Shown here one piece after another: positions 45,931-54,727 of a stretch of 64,000 nt of DNA. The stretch lies in the NCBI GenBank assembly GCA_030426805.1, contig JAUHXU010000002.1:1116001-1180000 (forward strand), written 5' to 3'. This DNA comes from a bacterium (lineage in GTDB: Bacteria; Planctomycetota; JAFGQW01). Below the pieces are notes generated by a model. The model ran no database searches, was not told where the DNA came from, and worked only from the letters and a program-made list of their open reading frames with translations. Numbering within the stretch: position 1 is the stretch's first letter; the number at the start of each line of letters is the position of its first letter. The translations under genes and the position numbers were made by a program.

Positions 45931-48681
45931 ATGGGGTTGATGAAGCGAGCAGGGCGACATGCGCCGGCGGTTTCGGTCGTCGTGCCCACGTTGAACGGGA
46001 TGCCGGAGTTCGAACCGGCGATGCACGCCGTTCGACGCCAGCGGTTCGACGGCGAGGTCGAGATCGTCGTCGTCGATTCCGGGTCCACCGATGGCACGCT
46101 CGACGTCGCGGCTCGCTACGCCGATGTGCTGCTGCACGTCGAGCGCGACGCGTTCGATCACGGGGACACGCGCAACCTCGCGATCGCTCGTGCGAGTGCG
46201 CCGTTCGTCGCGATCCTGAGCCAGGACGCCGAGCCGGTCGGCGACGATTGGCTCGCCTCCCTCGTCGCGCCGCTCCGCGCCGACCCCGCGGTCGCCGCCG
46301 TCTGCGGCCGTTGCTTGCCGCGCGAGGGCATGGATCCGTTGCTCGCCCGTGGTGTCGAGGGCGACCTGAACTTCTCCACCCAGCGTCGCGAGGTTCGCGT
46401 CGACGACCGCGAGGCGTTCGCGTCGCTGTCGCCCTACGAGCAGCGGCTCCACCTCAATTTCCACGACGTCGGCTCGTGCCTGCGCCGAACGGTGTGGGAG
46501 CGGATGCCGTTTCCACGCACCGCGTTCGGCGAGGATCTGATGTGGGCCCGCGCCGCGGTCGAGAACGGTCACACGCTCGTCTACGAACCGGCCGCGTCGG
46601 TGCTGCACGCACACGACTACACCCCGCGTGAACTGCTGCATCGCACGCGGCTCGACGGTCGGCTCAACCGCCGGTTGCTCGACCGACGACCGATCGAGAA
46701 GCTCCGGCACGTCGGTGTGATGGTGGGGCGCAACGTCGCTGCGGACTGGCGTTACCTCCGCGACCGAGGGGTCGCGGCGGCCGATCGACTGCGGGCGCTG
46801 CCCCGCAGCGTCGCGTTGCAGAGTGCGACGTTCTGGGGACTCTACCGCGGCGGGTGCGAGGCGCGTCATCGTCCGCAGCCGCGCATTCCCTCGCCGTCCC
46901 GGCCGCTTCGCGTGCTGTTCGTCGTCCACGGCTTTCCCCCGTTCGACGTCGCCGGCACCGAGGTGCACACGCACGCGGTCGCGCGCGGCATGCAGGCCCG
47001 CGGGCACGCGGTCGCGGTGTTTCACCGCGTGTCGGCGCTCGACCGGCCCGCCTACGAAGTGACCCGGGATACGTTCGACGAACTCACCGTCTATCGGATG
47101 GCGAACGACTTCGCGTACAACGGGATCGGCGAGACGGTCGAGAATCCGCGCGTCGAGGCGGCGTTTCGCGACGTGCTCGAACGCGAGCGCCCGGACCTCG
47201 TGCACTTTCAGCACTGCCTGCACACGTCGGTCTCGTTGATCAGCCTGTGCGACGCCCGCGGCATCGCGACGACGGTGACGCTGAACGACTTCTGGTTCAT
47301 CTGTCCGACGGTGCAGTTGATCCTGCCGAATCGGTCGCTGTGTCGGCCGAGTCGCGCCGGCATCGCCTGCGTCGGGTGCGCTCGCCGCGAGGGCACGGGG
47401 GTCCGGGCGATCGGGCGTGCGGTGTCGGCGTCCGGGCCGATCGCGCGGGCCGGCGTCGGGGCGCTGCGTCGTCTCGCGCCGCGCGTGCCGGCGTTGCGGC
47501 GCGACGTCGTCCGCGACACGATCGCGCTCGCCGATCGGCCGAAGACCGTGCTCGGCCATTTGCGTCGTGCCGGCCGCGTGCTCGCCCCGTCGCGCTTCTT
47601 GCGCGGCTTCTACGTCGAGTTCGGGCTCGACCCGGAGCAGATCATCTACCAGCGCTACGGGATCGACGTCGCGGCCTGCGGCGACGGCTCGAAGTCGGCC
47701 CGCACGGGACCGCTGCGCGTCGGGTTCATCGGTTCGTTCGTCTGGTACAAGGGTGTGCACGTGCTCGTCGACGCGTTCACGCGGCTGCGGCCCGACGAAG
47801 CGGTGCTGACGATCTGGGGCAACGAATCGTCGCCCCCGGAGGTGCGCGACTACGCGCAGGACTGCCGCGCTCGGGCGGGCGACGCGCCGGTCACGTTCGC
47901 CGGCCCGCTGCGACGCGAGGATCTCGCGGCCGCGCACCGGGACATCGACGTGCTGGTCGTGCCGAGCATCTGGTACGAGAACTCGCCCCTGGTGATCCTC
48001 GAGGCGCAGGCGGCGCGAACGCCGGTGGTCACGTCCGACTTGGGCGGGATGGCCGAACTGGTGCGCGATCGCGTGGACGGTCGGCACTTCCGGCGCGGCG
48101 ACGCCGATTCGCTCGCCGGCGTCTTGCGCGAACTCGCGGCGGATCCGGACGCCGTGGGCCGCCTCCGCGATGCGATTCGGCGGCCGAAGGACGTCGCGAC
48201 GCACCTCGACGAACTCGAACTCCTCTATCGGCAGCTGACGTCGATCGCGCGACCGCTCAGCGGGACCATCCCGTTCTGGTCGGTCGACGGGCGCGACTGG
48301 ACCGGGACCGAGGGGCCGGTCGAGCCCCAGGGCGAGGGGCTCGCGCTCCTGCGTCCCGACGGCGGGAACGGGACCCGCGTACACTACCGACTGTCCGCAC
48401 CGGCGGCGGGCGCCGCGCGGCTCGTCGTCACGACGCGTGTGCTGCCGGCCGAACCCGACGTCGTCCTCGCCGGACGCCTCCGGGTCGACGACGCCGTCGT
48501 CGGCGAGATCCCGCCGCACCGCTGCGAGAACGGGCGGGGCCGCGTCGTCGAGCACGCCTTCGTCCACGCGCTCGAGGCGGGCGAACGGACGCTGACCGTC
48601 GAAGCCGGGCCGGGCGCGGCGTTCCTGCGCATCGAACGCATCGCGATCTTCCACGCCGAGACGAGCGCGGTCGGATGCTGA
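45931..48681 (+). CDS. Fused GT2-GT4 glycosyltransferase
   Basis: The 916-residue protein joins two enzymes. Residues 10-280 are a GT-A-fold GT2 domain (VSVVVPTLNG, VVVDSGSTDGTLD, ILSQDAEPVGDDWL, then NFHDVGSCLRRTVWERMPF). Residues about 320-770 are a GT4 domain with HGFPPFDVAGTEVHTHAVA, a DFWFICPT segment with nearby Cys pairs, GFIGSFVWYKGVHVLVDAF and IWYENSPLVILEAQAARTP. The last 135 residues form a beta-sandwich-like module without a family I recognise. Its start codon lies 10 nt after the previous gene. It could add two successive sugars, or a first sugar to the product of the other domain. Confidence 0.87.
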   Translation: MGLMKRAGRHAPAVSVVVPTLNGMPEFEPAMHAVRRQRFDGEVEIVVVDSGSTDGTLDVAARYADVLLHVERDAFDHGDTRNLAIARASAPFVAILSQDAEPVGDDWLASLVAPLRADPAVAAVCGRCLPREGMDPLLARGVEGDLNFSTQRREVRVDDREAFASLSPYEQRLHLNFHDVGSCLRRTVWERMPFPRTAFGEDLMWARAAVENGHTLVYEPAASVLHAHDYTPRELLHRTRLDGRLNRRLLDRRPIEKLRHVGVMVGRNVAADWRYLRDRGVAAADRLRALPRSVALQSATFWGLYRGGCEARHRPQPRIPSPSRPLRVLFVVHGFPPFDVAGTEVHTHAVARGMQARGHAVAVFHRVSALDRPAYEVTRDTFDELTVYRMANDFAYNGIGETVENPRVEAAFRDVLERERPDLVHFQHCLHTSVSLISLCDARGIATTVTLNDFWFICPTVQLILPNRSLCRPSRAGIACVGCARREGTGVRAIGRAVSASGPIARAGVGALRRLAPRVPALRRDVVRDTIALADRPKTVLGHLRRAGRVLAPSRFLRGFYVEFGLDPEQIIYQRYGIDVAACGDGSKSARTGPLRVGFIGSFVWYKGVHVLVDAFTRLRPDEAVLTIWGNESSPPEVRDYAQDCRARAGDAPVTFAGPLRREDLAAAHRDIDVLVVPSIWYENSPLVILEAQAARTPVVTSDLGGMAELVRDRVDGRHFRRGDADSLAGVLRELAADPDAVGRLRDAIRRPKDVATHLDELELLYRQLTSIARPLSGTIPFWSVDGRDWTGTEGPVEPQGEGLALLRPDGGNGTRVHYRLSAPAAGAARLVVTTRVLPAEPDVVLAGRLRVDDAVVGEIPPHRCENGRGRVVEHAFVHALEAGERTLTVEAGPGAAFLRIERIAIFHAETSAVGC

Positions 48682-49823
48682 ACACCCCCGACGTCACGGT
48701 CATCGTGCTGAACTTCAACGGGCGCGAACACCTCGGCCCGTGCCTCGAGAGCCTCGACGCCCTGGACTACCCGTCCGAGCGACTCCACGTTCGCGTCGTC
48801 GACAATGCATCGGTGGATGACTCGCTCGCGTTTCTCGCGCGGAGCCACCCGACCGTGCCGGTGATCCGGAACGACCGGAACCTCGGTTTCAGTGCGGCGA
48901 TGAACCGCGCCGTCGAAGCGGCGGAGACGCCGTTCATCGCGCTCCTGAACAACGATGCCCGCGTCGATGCCGCCTGGTTGCGCGAGTTGATCGCGCCGGT
49001 CGCAGCCGACGACGCGGACTGCGCCGGTTCGCGTCTCGTGAGCTGGGACGGATCGCAGACGTTGTTCGAGGGGGGCGGCTGCAACTTCCACGGCATCGGG
49101 TTTCAGTGCGGCATGGACGCACCCGAGGGGGCGACCGACTCGCCGGAGATCCTGTTCGCGTGCGGCGCCGCTCTCGCGATGCGCCGCGAACGCTTCCTCG
49201 AAGCCGGCGGGTTCGACGAGGACTACTTCGCCTACTACGAGGACGTCGACTTCGGGTGGCGCCTGTGGCTGCTCGGGCACCGCGTCGTGCTCGCGCCGCG
49301 CTCGATCGTCTATCACCAGCACAGTGCGACCGCGTCGCGGGTGCCGGTCCACAAGCTGCGTGTCCTGCACGTGCGGAATCCGATCTGGACGATCTTGAAG
49401 AACTACGAGCACTCGTCGCTCGGTCGCACGCTGCCGGCGGCGCTGCTGTTGTCGCTCGCCCGGACGTCGTATCTCGCGAACGTCGACGTCGCGGACTACC
49501 GGATCGCCGACGAGGCGCCCGCACCGGCACCGAAGCGGCGCTGGTGGCGCCGCGCGGCCGACGCCTCGAAGACGACGGTGCCGAAGGTCGCGCTCAGCGA
49601 CATCGTCGCCTACCGTGACGTCACGATGCTGCTCGACCACTTCCTCGCGAAGCGTGCGGCCCTGCAGGCGCGACGCCGACGCTCCGACGCCGAGATCGCA
49701 CCGCTGTTCCGCGACCCGCTCTGGCACGCCGAGTCGTCCGACGAATACCGCCGTCTCCAGGCGACCCTCGTCGACTTCTTCGGCGTCACCGACGCGTTCG
49801 CGGACCCCGCCGCGGGGCGTTGA
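48675..49823 (+). CDS. GT2 family glycosyltransferase
   Basis: The 382-residue product is a GT-A-fold glycosyltransferase of the rhamnosyltransferase-like group: VTVIVLNFNGREHLGPCLES, VVDNASVDDSLA, NDRNLGFSAAMNRAVEAAET, LLNNDARVD and GGFDEDYFAYYEDVDFGWRL (acid-base region EDVD). ATG 48675 overlaps the preceding gene by 7 nt, which indicates one operon. Its C-terminal 100 residues are helical and basic and may contact the membrane. Confidence 0.88.
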   Translation: MLNTPDVTVIVLNFNGREHLGPCLESLDALDYPSERLHVRVVDNASVDDSLAFLARSHPTVPVIRNDRNLGFSAAMNRAVEAAETPFIALLNNDARVDAAWLRELIAPVAADDADCAGSRLVSWDGSQTLFEGGGCNFHGIGFQCGMDAPEGATDSPEILFACGAALAMRRERFLEAGGFDEDYFAYYEDVDFGWRLWLLGHRVVLAPRSIVYHQHSATASRVPVHKLRVLHVRNPIWTILKNYEHSSLGRTLPAALLLSLARTSYLANVDVADYRIADEAPAPAPKRRWWRRAADASKTTVPKVALSDIVAYRDVTMLLDHFLAKRAALQARRRRSDAEIAPLFRDPLWHAESSDEYRRLQATLVDFFGVTDAFADPAAGR

Positions 49824-49854
49824 CGGTCGACTGGCCGGGCGTTACGGTTCGCGC

Positions 49855-50853
49855 ATGGTCACGCTCGATCTGCTCGACCGCGACGAGAACCGCGCCCCGG
49901 CGTTGAGCATCATCATCGTCAACTACAACACGCGCGATATTCTCCGCGACTGCCTCCAGTCCATCACGACGCACGATCACGGCGTCGCGCTCGAGGTGAT
50001 CGTCGTCGACAACGCGTCGCACGACGGATCGGCGGCGATGGTCGAGTCGGAGTTCCCCGAGGTGCGGGTGGTCGCGAACGAGGAGAACGTCGGGTTCTCG
50101 GCCGCGAACAACCGGGGGATGCGCCGGTGCCGCGGCGACTTCGTGCTCCTGCTGAACTCCGACACGATCGTGCTCCCGGGCACGCTGCGCCGGATGGTCG
50201 AGTTCGCTCGCCGGCATCCGGAAGCGGGCATCTGCGGATGCAAGCTCGTGCGCCCCAACGGCGAACTCGACTGGGCGTGCCGGCGCGGCTTTCCGACGCC
50301 GATGGTCGCGCTGTTCAAGTTCCTCGGCGTCCACCGCGTCTTTCCGCGCTCGCGGCTCTTCGGCCGCTACAACATGACCTACCGCGATCCGGACCGGACC
50401 TACGAGGTGGATTCGGTCGTCGGCGCGTTCATGCTCGTGCGCCGGCCGCTCCTCGAGAAGCTGCGCGGCCTCGACGAGTCGTTCTTCATGTACGGCGAAG
50501 ACCTCGACCTGTGCTTCCGAGCGAAGGAACTCGGCGCTCGCGTGTTCTACGTGGGGAGCAACCACGTGATCCACCACAAGGGCGCGAGCTCACGGCTCGA
50601 GAGTTTCCGGATGAATTACCACTTCCACCGCGCGATGATCCTGTTTCATCGCAAGCACCTGCGGAGCCGGTATCCCGCCGTCGTCAACGCGATGACCTAC
50701 TCGGGGATCGGGCTGCGTTTCAGCGCACTCGTGTTGCGCCACTACCTGCGACAAGGCGCCGGCTGGATCACCGGCCGATTCCGCTCGGCCCGCTCGGGGC
50801 CGCCACCCGAGGGCGGGACGCCGGTGCCGGTGGGGGGCGACGTCGTCGTCTGA
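49855..50853 (+). CDS. GT2 family glycosyltransferase (rhamnosyltransferase-like)
   Basis: The 332-residue protein has ALSIIIVNYNTRDILRDCLQS, VVDNASHDGSAAMV, NVGFSAANNRGM, LLLNSDTIVLPGTL, VVGAFMLVRR and DESFFMYGEDLDLCFRAKE, the usual order for GT2 surface polysaccharide enzymes. ATG 49855 is chosen as the start since the core begins 15 residues later, and the earlier in-frame region overlaps the previous gene. It is 31 nt behind its neighbour and ends the glycosyltransferase group. No polymerase or flippase lies in this cluster. Confidence 0.88.
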   Translation: MVTLDLLDRDENRAPALSIIIVNYNTRDILRDCLQSITTHDHGVALEVIVVDNASHDGSAAMVESEFPEVRVVANEENVGFSAANNRGMRRCRGDFVLLLNSDTIVLPGTLRRMVEFARRHPEAGICGCKLVRPNGELDWACRRGFPTPMVALFKFLGVHRVFPRSRLFGRYNMTYRDPDRTYEVDSVVGAFMLVRRPLLEKLRGLDESFFMYGEDLDLCFRAKELGARVFYVGSNHVIHHKGASSRLESFRMNYHFHRAMILFHRKHLRSRYPAVVNAMTYSGIGLRFSALVLRHYLRQGAGWITGRFRSARSGPPPEGGTPVPVGGDVVV

Positions 50854-50864
50854 AGATATCTCGG

Positions 50865-50893
50865 TTGATTCCGCCCGAGGGTGGTGTTACCTT
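50865..50893 (+). promoter_or_regulatory. Promoter of tRNA-Arg-tadA
   Basis: TTGATT (50865-50870) and TACCTT (50888-50893) are spaced by 17 bp, about 35 bp before the tRNA. The only 45 nt between the tRNA and tadA hold no other promoter, so both may be one transcript. Confidence 0.4.
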
Positions 50894-50927
50894 CCCTCGC
50901 CTTGCCCCCGATCGGGGCAGGCCCGGT

Positions 50928-51004
50928 GCGCCCCTAGCTCAACTGGATAGAGCACCTGACTACGGATCAGGAGGTTGCGTGTTCGAATCGCGCGGGGCGC
51001 GCCA
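50928..51004 (+). tRNA. tRNA-Arg (anticodon ACG)
   Basis: Acceptor strands GCGCCCC (50928-50934) and GGGGCGC (50994-51000) pair. The anticodon arm CCTGA-CTACGGA-TCAGG gives ACG, the only bacterial tRNA whose A34 is normally edited to inosine. CCA is encoded at 51002-51004. Confidence 0.95.
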
Positions 51005-51049
51005 CCCGTATCACCCTCTCCTCTGGCGATAACAGCGCCTGCTCGCACG

Positions 51050-51556
51050 ATGGAATCGAAGGACGCCTTCCCGTCGTTTCTCGCGCCGCCCGACGAGCGG
51101 TTCATGCGCGAGGCTTTGCGCGAAGCGATCCGCGCCGGCGAGGCCGGCGAAGTGCCGGTCGGGTGCGTCATCGTTCACGACGGCCGGGTCATCGCACGCG
51201 CCCACAACCAGCGCGAGCAACTCGCCGACCCGACCGCCCACGCGGAGATGCTCGCGCTGACGCAGGCGGCCGCCGCGCTCGAGTCGTGGCGCCTCGACGG
51301 TACGACCCTCTACGTCACGCTCGAGCCGTGCCCGATGTGCGCCGGCGGGATCGTCCTCGCGCGCGTGCCGCGCGTCGTGTTCGGTGCGACCGACCCCAAG
51401 GGCGGCGCCTGCGGGACGTTGTTCGACATCTGCCGCGACGACCGACTCAACCATCGGGCCGAGGTGGTCGGCGGCGTCCTCGGCGAGCCGTGCGGCGACG
51501 TGCTCCGCGCCTTTTTCCGGGAGAGGCGTCGAAAAACGGACGAGCCGTCCCTATAG
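51050..51556 (+). CDS. tadA: tRNA adenosine(34) deaminase TadA
   Basis: TadA converts A34 of tRNA-Arg(ACG) to inosine so that it reads CGU, CGC and CGA. The 168-residue protein has the zinc and catalytic motifs DPTAHAEMLAL (His and proton-shuttling Glu) and EPCPMCAGGIV (two Cys ligands), with the expected DPKGGACGTLFDI segment. ATG 51050 was chosen because the core begins near residue 18. The substrate tRNA gene is 45 nt upstream on the same strand. Confidence 0.94.
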   Translation: MESKDAFPSFLAPPDERFMREALREAIRAGEAGEVPVGCVIVHDGRVIARAHNQREQLADPTAHAEMLALTQAAAALESWRLDGTTLYVTLEPCPMCAGGIVLARVPRVVFGATDPKGGACGTLFDICRDDRLNHRAEVVGGVLGEPCGDVLRAFFRERRRKTDEPSL

Positions 51557-51557
51557 T
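51552..51557 (+). promoter_or_regulatory. -10 box of tRNA-Ser(CGA)
   Basis: TATAGT overlaps the tadA stop codon and lies 10 nt before the mature tRNA end. No acceptable -35 hexamer is visible at 16-18 bp, so read-through from tadA is also possible. Confidence 0.3.
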
Positions 51558-51567
51558 TGTCGCCGCC

Positions 51568-51657
51568 GGAGAGGTGCCTGAGTGGCTTAAAGGGACGGTC
51601 TCGAAAACCGTTGACTCCTCACGGGGTCCGTGGGTTCAAATCCCACCCTCTCCGCCA
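51568..51657 (+). tRNA. tRNA-Ser (anticodon CGA)
   Basis: A class II tRNA with acceptor GGAGAGG (51568-51574) and CCTCTCC (51647-51653). The anticodon arm ACGGT-CTCGAAA-ACCGT gives CGA. It has a long variable arm and an encoded CCA at 51655-51657. Confidence 0.95.
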
Positions 51658-51689
51658 TTTTGTGCCTTTGGTCGTGGGGGGGTGTGGGG

Positions 51690-51817
51690 GCGGTGGGAGC
51701 GACCGTCGGGGGTGGTCGGCTCACTTCGGCCGGAATGTGGATGTCGTGCCGTTTTGCGTGACGGTTGCGGGTCCGGCCTCAAGGTCGCCTTCCACCCCCG
51801 ACGGCCGCCCCCACCGC
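51690..51817 (+). repeat. Long stem-loop element, copy A
   Basis: Arms 51690-51720 and 51787-51817 are complementary at 27 of 31 positions. They enclose a core of about 66 nt with an inner stem (GGCCGGA with TCCGGCC) and an apical hairpin CCGT/ACGG. The stretch 51718-51789 recurs inverted at 52126-52197 with 67 of 72 bases identical, and all five differences lie in the six bases 51737-51742. The region between the two copies (51818-52107) contains nothing I can name. Confidence 0.8.
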
Positions 51818-52107
51818 TCGACGTCCTCCCGCGGCAGAGGCCCGAGTTGGCGGCGCGGGCGGGAATTGGCAACGCCCCGGAGGGGTACGGTCCGCGTGAG
51901 GCGCGGCTCGGACGGTCCGTTGGCGTCGACGGGTGTTGGACCCGAAGGGGGCGGGGCGTTGGCCCTCGGCGTCGATGGCGTGTGACGCGTTCGAGTATTT
52001 GAGCACCGTCGACCGATCCCTCACGGGGCGCCCTGTCCGTCGCGGAGCGTCGTTCGACGCGTCCCGGGCCGGCGTCCAATCCGAGGTGGGGCGTTGTAGC
52101 CGGGGTG

Positions 52108-52215
52108 CCTGCGTAGGTGGGTGCGGGCGACCTTGAGGCCGGACCCGCAACCGTCACGCAAAACGGCACGACTCCGTTATTCCGGCCGAAGTGAGCCCGC
52201 ACCCACCTACGCAGG
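52108..52215 (-). repeat. Long stem-loop element, copy B (inverted)
   Basis: Arms 52108-52128 and 52195-52215 are perfectly complementary over 21 bp, with weaker pairing continuing outward. The core matches copy A on the opposite strand, but the outer arms have a sequence different from those of copy A while still pairing with each other. The variable hexamer here is 52173-52178. It lies about 80 bp before tRNA-Ser(GGA). Confidence 0.8.
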
Positions 52216-52251
52216 TAGCCCGGCCCCCAACCACCCCCACCCCTCCTGGAA

Positions 52252-52281
52252 TTGGACCCGGCCGCGGCGATGGTGTAGAAC
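52252..52281 (+). promoter_or_regulatory. Promoter of tRNA-Ser(GGA)
   Basis: TTGGAC (52252-52257) and TAGAAC (52276-52281) are separated by 18 bp and lie 13 nt before the tRNA. Confidence 0.4.
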
Positions 52282-52294
52282 TTCGCCCCTCGAC

Positions 52295-52384
<90 letters not shown>

Positions 52385-52437
52385 AACTCGCCGCAGTCGC
52401 GCTCGGCGGCCCGAAGGGTCGCCCGGGCACGGGGCGT

Positions 52438-52544
52438 TCGAGAGCCGAGTCCTATGCAATGCAGCGACGTGAATCGGGTCAGGGGCGGAAGCCAGCAGCC
52501 CTAAGCGACTCGTAGCATGTGCCGTAGGGTCACTCGGCTCGAGC
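52438..52544 (+). ncRNA. ffs: Small signal recognition particle RNA (4.5S type)
   Basis: The strand folds into one long hairpin, closed by GAGCCGAGT (52442-52450) with ACTCGGCTC (52532-52540). The tip has the SRP hallmark: GGTCAGG on one side, a GGC-GGAA-GCC tetraloop hairpin at 52484-52493 and AGCAGCC on the other, the Ffh-binding internal loop. Its place just before dnaX is common. The ends are estimated from the helix and may be off by a few bases. Confidence 0.85.
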
Positions 52545-52686
52545 CACCGACCCGGACGATCTTTCCGGCCGCCGCGCGCGACCGCGCCGGCCCTTGACCG
52601 GGGCGGCCCTGGCGGCGACCCTGCAGGGTCCGTAGCGTGTCTGTCCGGGCGCGCATCGCGGCGGGCCCCGATCCCCGGAGACCTCG

Positions 52687-54351
52687 ATGGGTTACCTCGT
52701 ACTCGCGCGGAAGTATCGACCGCAGACGTTCGGCGACGTCGTCGGACAGGAAGAGGTCGGCCGTACGCTCAAGCGCTCGATCGAACGCGATCGCGTCGCG
52801 CACGCCTACCTGTTCTGCGGGCCGCGCGGGGTGGGCAAGACGTCGATGGCGCGAATCTTCGCCAAGGCGCTGAACTGTCCCGAGGTGCGTGACGGCGAAC
52901 CGTGCAACACGTGCGACGTGTGCGAGGACATCGCGCAGGGGCGCGACGTCGACGTGCTCGAGATCGACGGTGCGTCCAACCGCGGGATCGACGAGGTGCG
53001 CGGGATTCGCGAGGGAGCGAAGTTCCTGCCGGCGCGGGCGAAGCACAAGATCTACATCATCGACGAAGTGCACATGCTGACCGGGCCCGCGTTCAACGCG
53101 TTGCTGAAGACGCTCGAGGAGCCGCCGGCGCACGTCTTGTTCCTGTTCGCGACGACGCATCCGCAGGCGTTGCCCGGGACGGTCCGTTCGCGGTGTCAGC
53201 GGTTCGACTTCCGCCCGATCGGTCAGCCGCAGATCGTCGAACGCCTGAAGCAGATCTGCGGCGCGGAGGGGGTCGAGGCCGACGACGACGCACTCGGGCT
53301 GATCGCCGATCGCGCCGAGGGCGGGATGCGCGACGCGCAGTCGTTGCTCGATCAGATGATCGCCTACGCCGACGATGCGATCACGCGTGACGCGGTCGAG
53401 GCGATGCTGGGCCTTCCGACCGGCCGTCAGGCGCTGGCGATCGTCGAGGCGCTCGCGGACGGCGATGCCGGAGCGGCGCTCGCGCGCGTCGATGCGGGGA
53501 TCACCGGCGGGACGACCGTCGAGGATCTCACCGAACTGCTCGAGCGGCTCGCGCGGGATCTGTTGATCGTCGCGTCGGTCGACGACGCATCCGCGGTGCC
53601 GCTGCTCTCCGGCGTCGATCGAACGCATCTCGACGCGCCCGCTGCGCGGTTGCCGGCCGACGCGTTCGGTTACCTCGCGAAGCTGTTCGGCAACGCGCGC
53701 GTCGCGATGCGCGAGCCGGGGTCGAGTCGCGTCGCGCTCGAGATCGCGTTGCTGCGTGCTGCGCGGCTGCGCGACTACGTGCCGCTGGACGACGTGGTCG
53801 CCGCACTCCGCGGCGCTGCGCCCGCCGCACCGACGGAAACGGCACCGGCGGAATCGGCTTCGCCCGCACCGCAGCGGCAACCGGCTCCGCGGCCGCGCGC
53901 GGAAGCACCGGCGTCGCCGCCGTCGGCGCCGCCCGTGGCCACGCCGAGCCCGCCACCGACGACATCGACGCCCGCGGCGCCGTCGGTCCAGGACCCGGTG
54001 GCCGAGTGGGAACGAGTGGTCACGGCGATCGCGGCCCGTCGACCGTCGTTGGGCAGTTTTCTCGCGCGGTCCCGCTGCGCCGGTCTCGACGGCGGGCGGC
54101 TCACGGTCCTCGTCGCCGGCAAGAACCGCTACGGTCTCGACCGGCTCGACGAGAATCGGCAGGGGCTGCAGGAAATCGTCGCGTCGGTCATCGGCCGCAA
54201 GGTAACATTGGCGTTCGCGCCGGACACCGAAGCCCCGGCTGCTGCGCGACCGGACGACCGGGCGGCACGACCCGGCGACGTCGACGCGGGTGTGACGCGC
54301 GTCAAAGAGATCTTCGACGGCCGGGAGATCCGGCCCGGCGATCGGCGATGA
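52687..54351 (+). CDS. dnaX: DNA polymerase III tau/gamma subunit
   Basis: DnaX is the clamp-loader motor and links the replicase. The 554-residue protein has Walker A CGPRGVGKTSMARIFAKALN, the zinc cluster with CNTCDVC, VLEIDGASNRGIDEVR, IIDEVHMLTGPAFNALLKTL and SRCQRFDFR. Residues 370-440 are a Pro/Ala-rich linker before the C-terminal tau part. I see no A-rich slippery heptamer, so a frameshift-made gamma is not supported. SRP RNA lies upstream and ybaB 46 nt downstream. Confidence 0.95.
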   Translation: MGYLVLARKYRPQTFGDVVGQEEVGRTLKRSIERDRVAHAYLFCGPRGVGKTSMARIFAKALNCPEVRDGEPCNTCDVCEDIAQGRDVDVLEIDGASNRGIDEVRGIREGAKFLPARAKHKIYIIDEVHMLTGPAFNALLKTLEEPPAHVLFLFATTHPQALPGTVRSRCQRFDFRPIGQPQIVERLKQICGAEGVEADDDALGLIADRAEGGMRDAQSLLDQMIAYADDAITRDAVEAMLGLPTGRQALAIVEALADGDAGAALARVDAGITGGTTVEDLTELLERLARDLLIVASVDDASAVPLLSGVDRTHLDAPAARLPADAFGYLAKLFGNARVAMREPGSSRVALEIALLRAARLRDYVPLDDVVAALRGAAPAAPTETAPAESASPAPQRQPAPRPRAEAPASPPSAPPVATPSPPPTTSTPAAPSVQDPVAEWERVVTAIAARRPSLGSFLARSRCAGLDGGRLTVLVAGKNRYGLDRLDENRQGLQEIVASVIGRKVTLAFAPDTEAPAAARPDDRAARPGDVDAGVTRVKEIFDGREIRPGDRR

Positions 54352-54397
54352 GCGCCGGCTGCCGCTTGCGAGCGACGACAGGAAGGCAACGACGACG

Positions 54398-54727
54398 ATG
54401 AGTGGATTCGGAGGCGCCGACATCGGCAACCTGATGCGTCAGGCGCAGCAGATGCAGAAGGAGGTCGAGCGGACGCGGGCGGGGCTCGGCGACATGGTCG
54501 TCGAGGCATCGTCCGGTGGCGGAGTCGTCACCGTCCACGCGAACGGCAATCGCGAAGTTCTCGCGATCAAGATCAAGCCGGAGGCGGTCGACCCCGACGA
54601 CGTCGACATGCTCGAAGATCTCGTCCAGTCCGCGGTCAATGCTGCGCTCAAGAAGGCGCAGGAAATGGCGGACAAGGAACTCGCGAAGGTCACCGGAGGC
54701 ATGAACCTCCCGGGGATGTTCGGGTAG
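54398..54727 (+). CDS. ybaB: YbaB/EbfC nucleoid-associated protein
   Basis: This small family binds DNA as a dimer and commonly follows dnaX. The 109-residue protein has the helical start NLMRQAQQMQKEVERTRAGL, the central strand region VVEASSGGGVVTVHANGNREV and a helical end with DLVQSAVNAALKKAQEMADK. recR, which usually follows in this order, is not present; rpoN comes next after two hairpins. Confidence 0.93.
   Translation: MSGFGGADIGNLMRQAQQMQKEVERTRAGLGDMVVEASSGGGVVTVHANGNREVLAIKIKPEAVDPDDVDMLEDLVQSAVNAALKKAQEMADKELAKVTGGMNLPGMFG

Noticed and set aside
43789..48654. Open frame of about 1,620 codons on the minus strand opposite the glycosyltransferase genes
   Set aside because: It lies antisense to well-supported genes, its translation is Arg/Asp/His-rich without domain motifs, and it is what high-GC codon use produces by chance.
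51818..52107. Cargo gene between the two inverted stem-loop copies
   Set aside because: No frame in this segment has a plausible start, ribosome site or protein-like composition.
52687..54351. Programmed frameshift in dnaX to make a gamma subunit
   Set aside because: No A-rich slippery heptamer with a downstream hairpin is visible in the gene.
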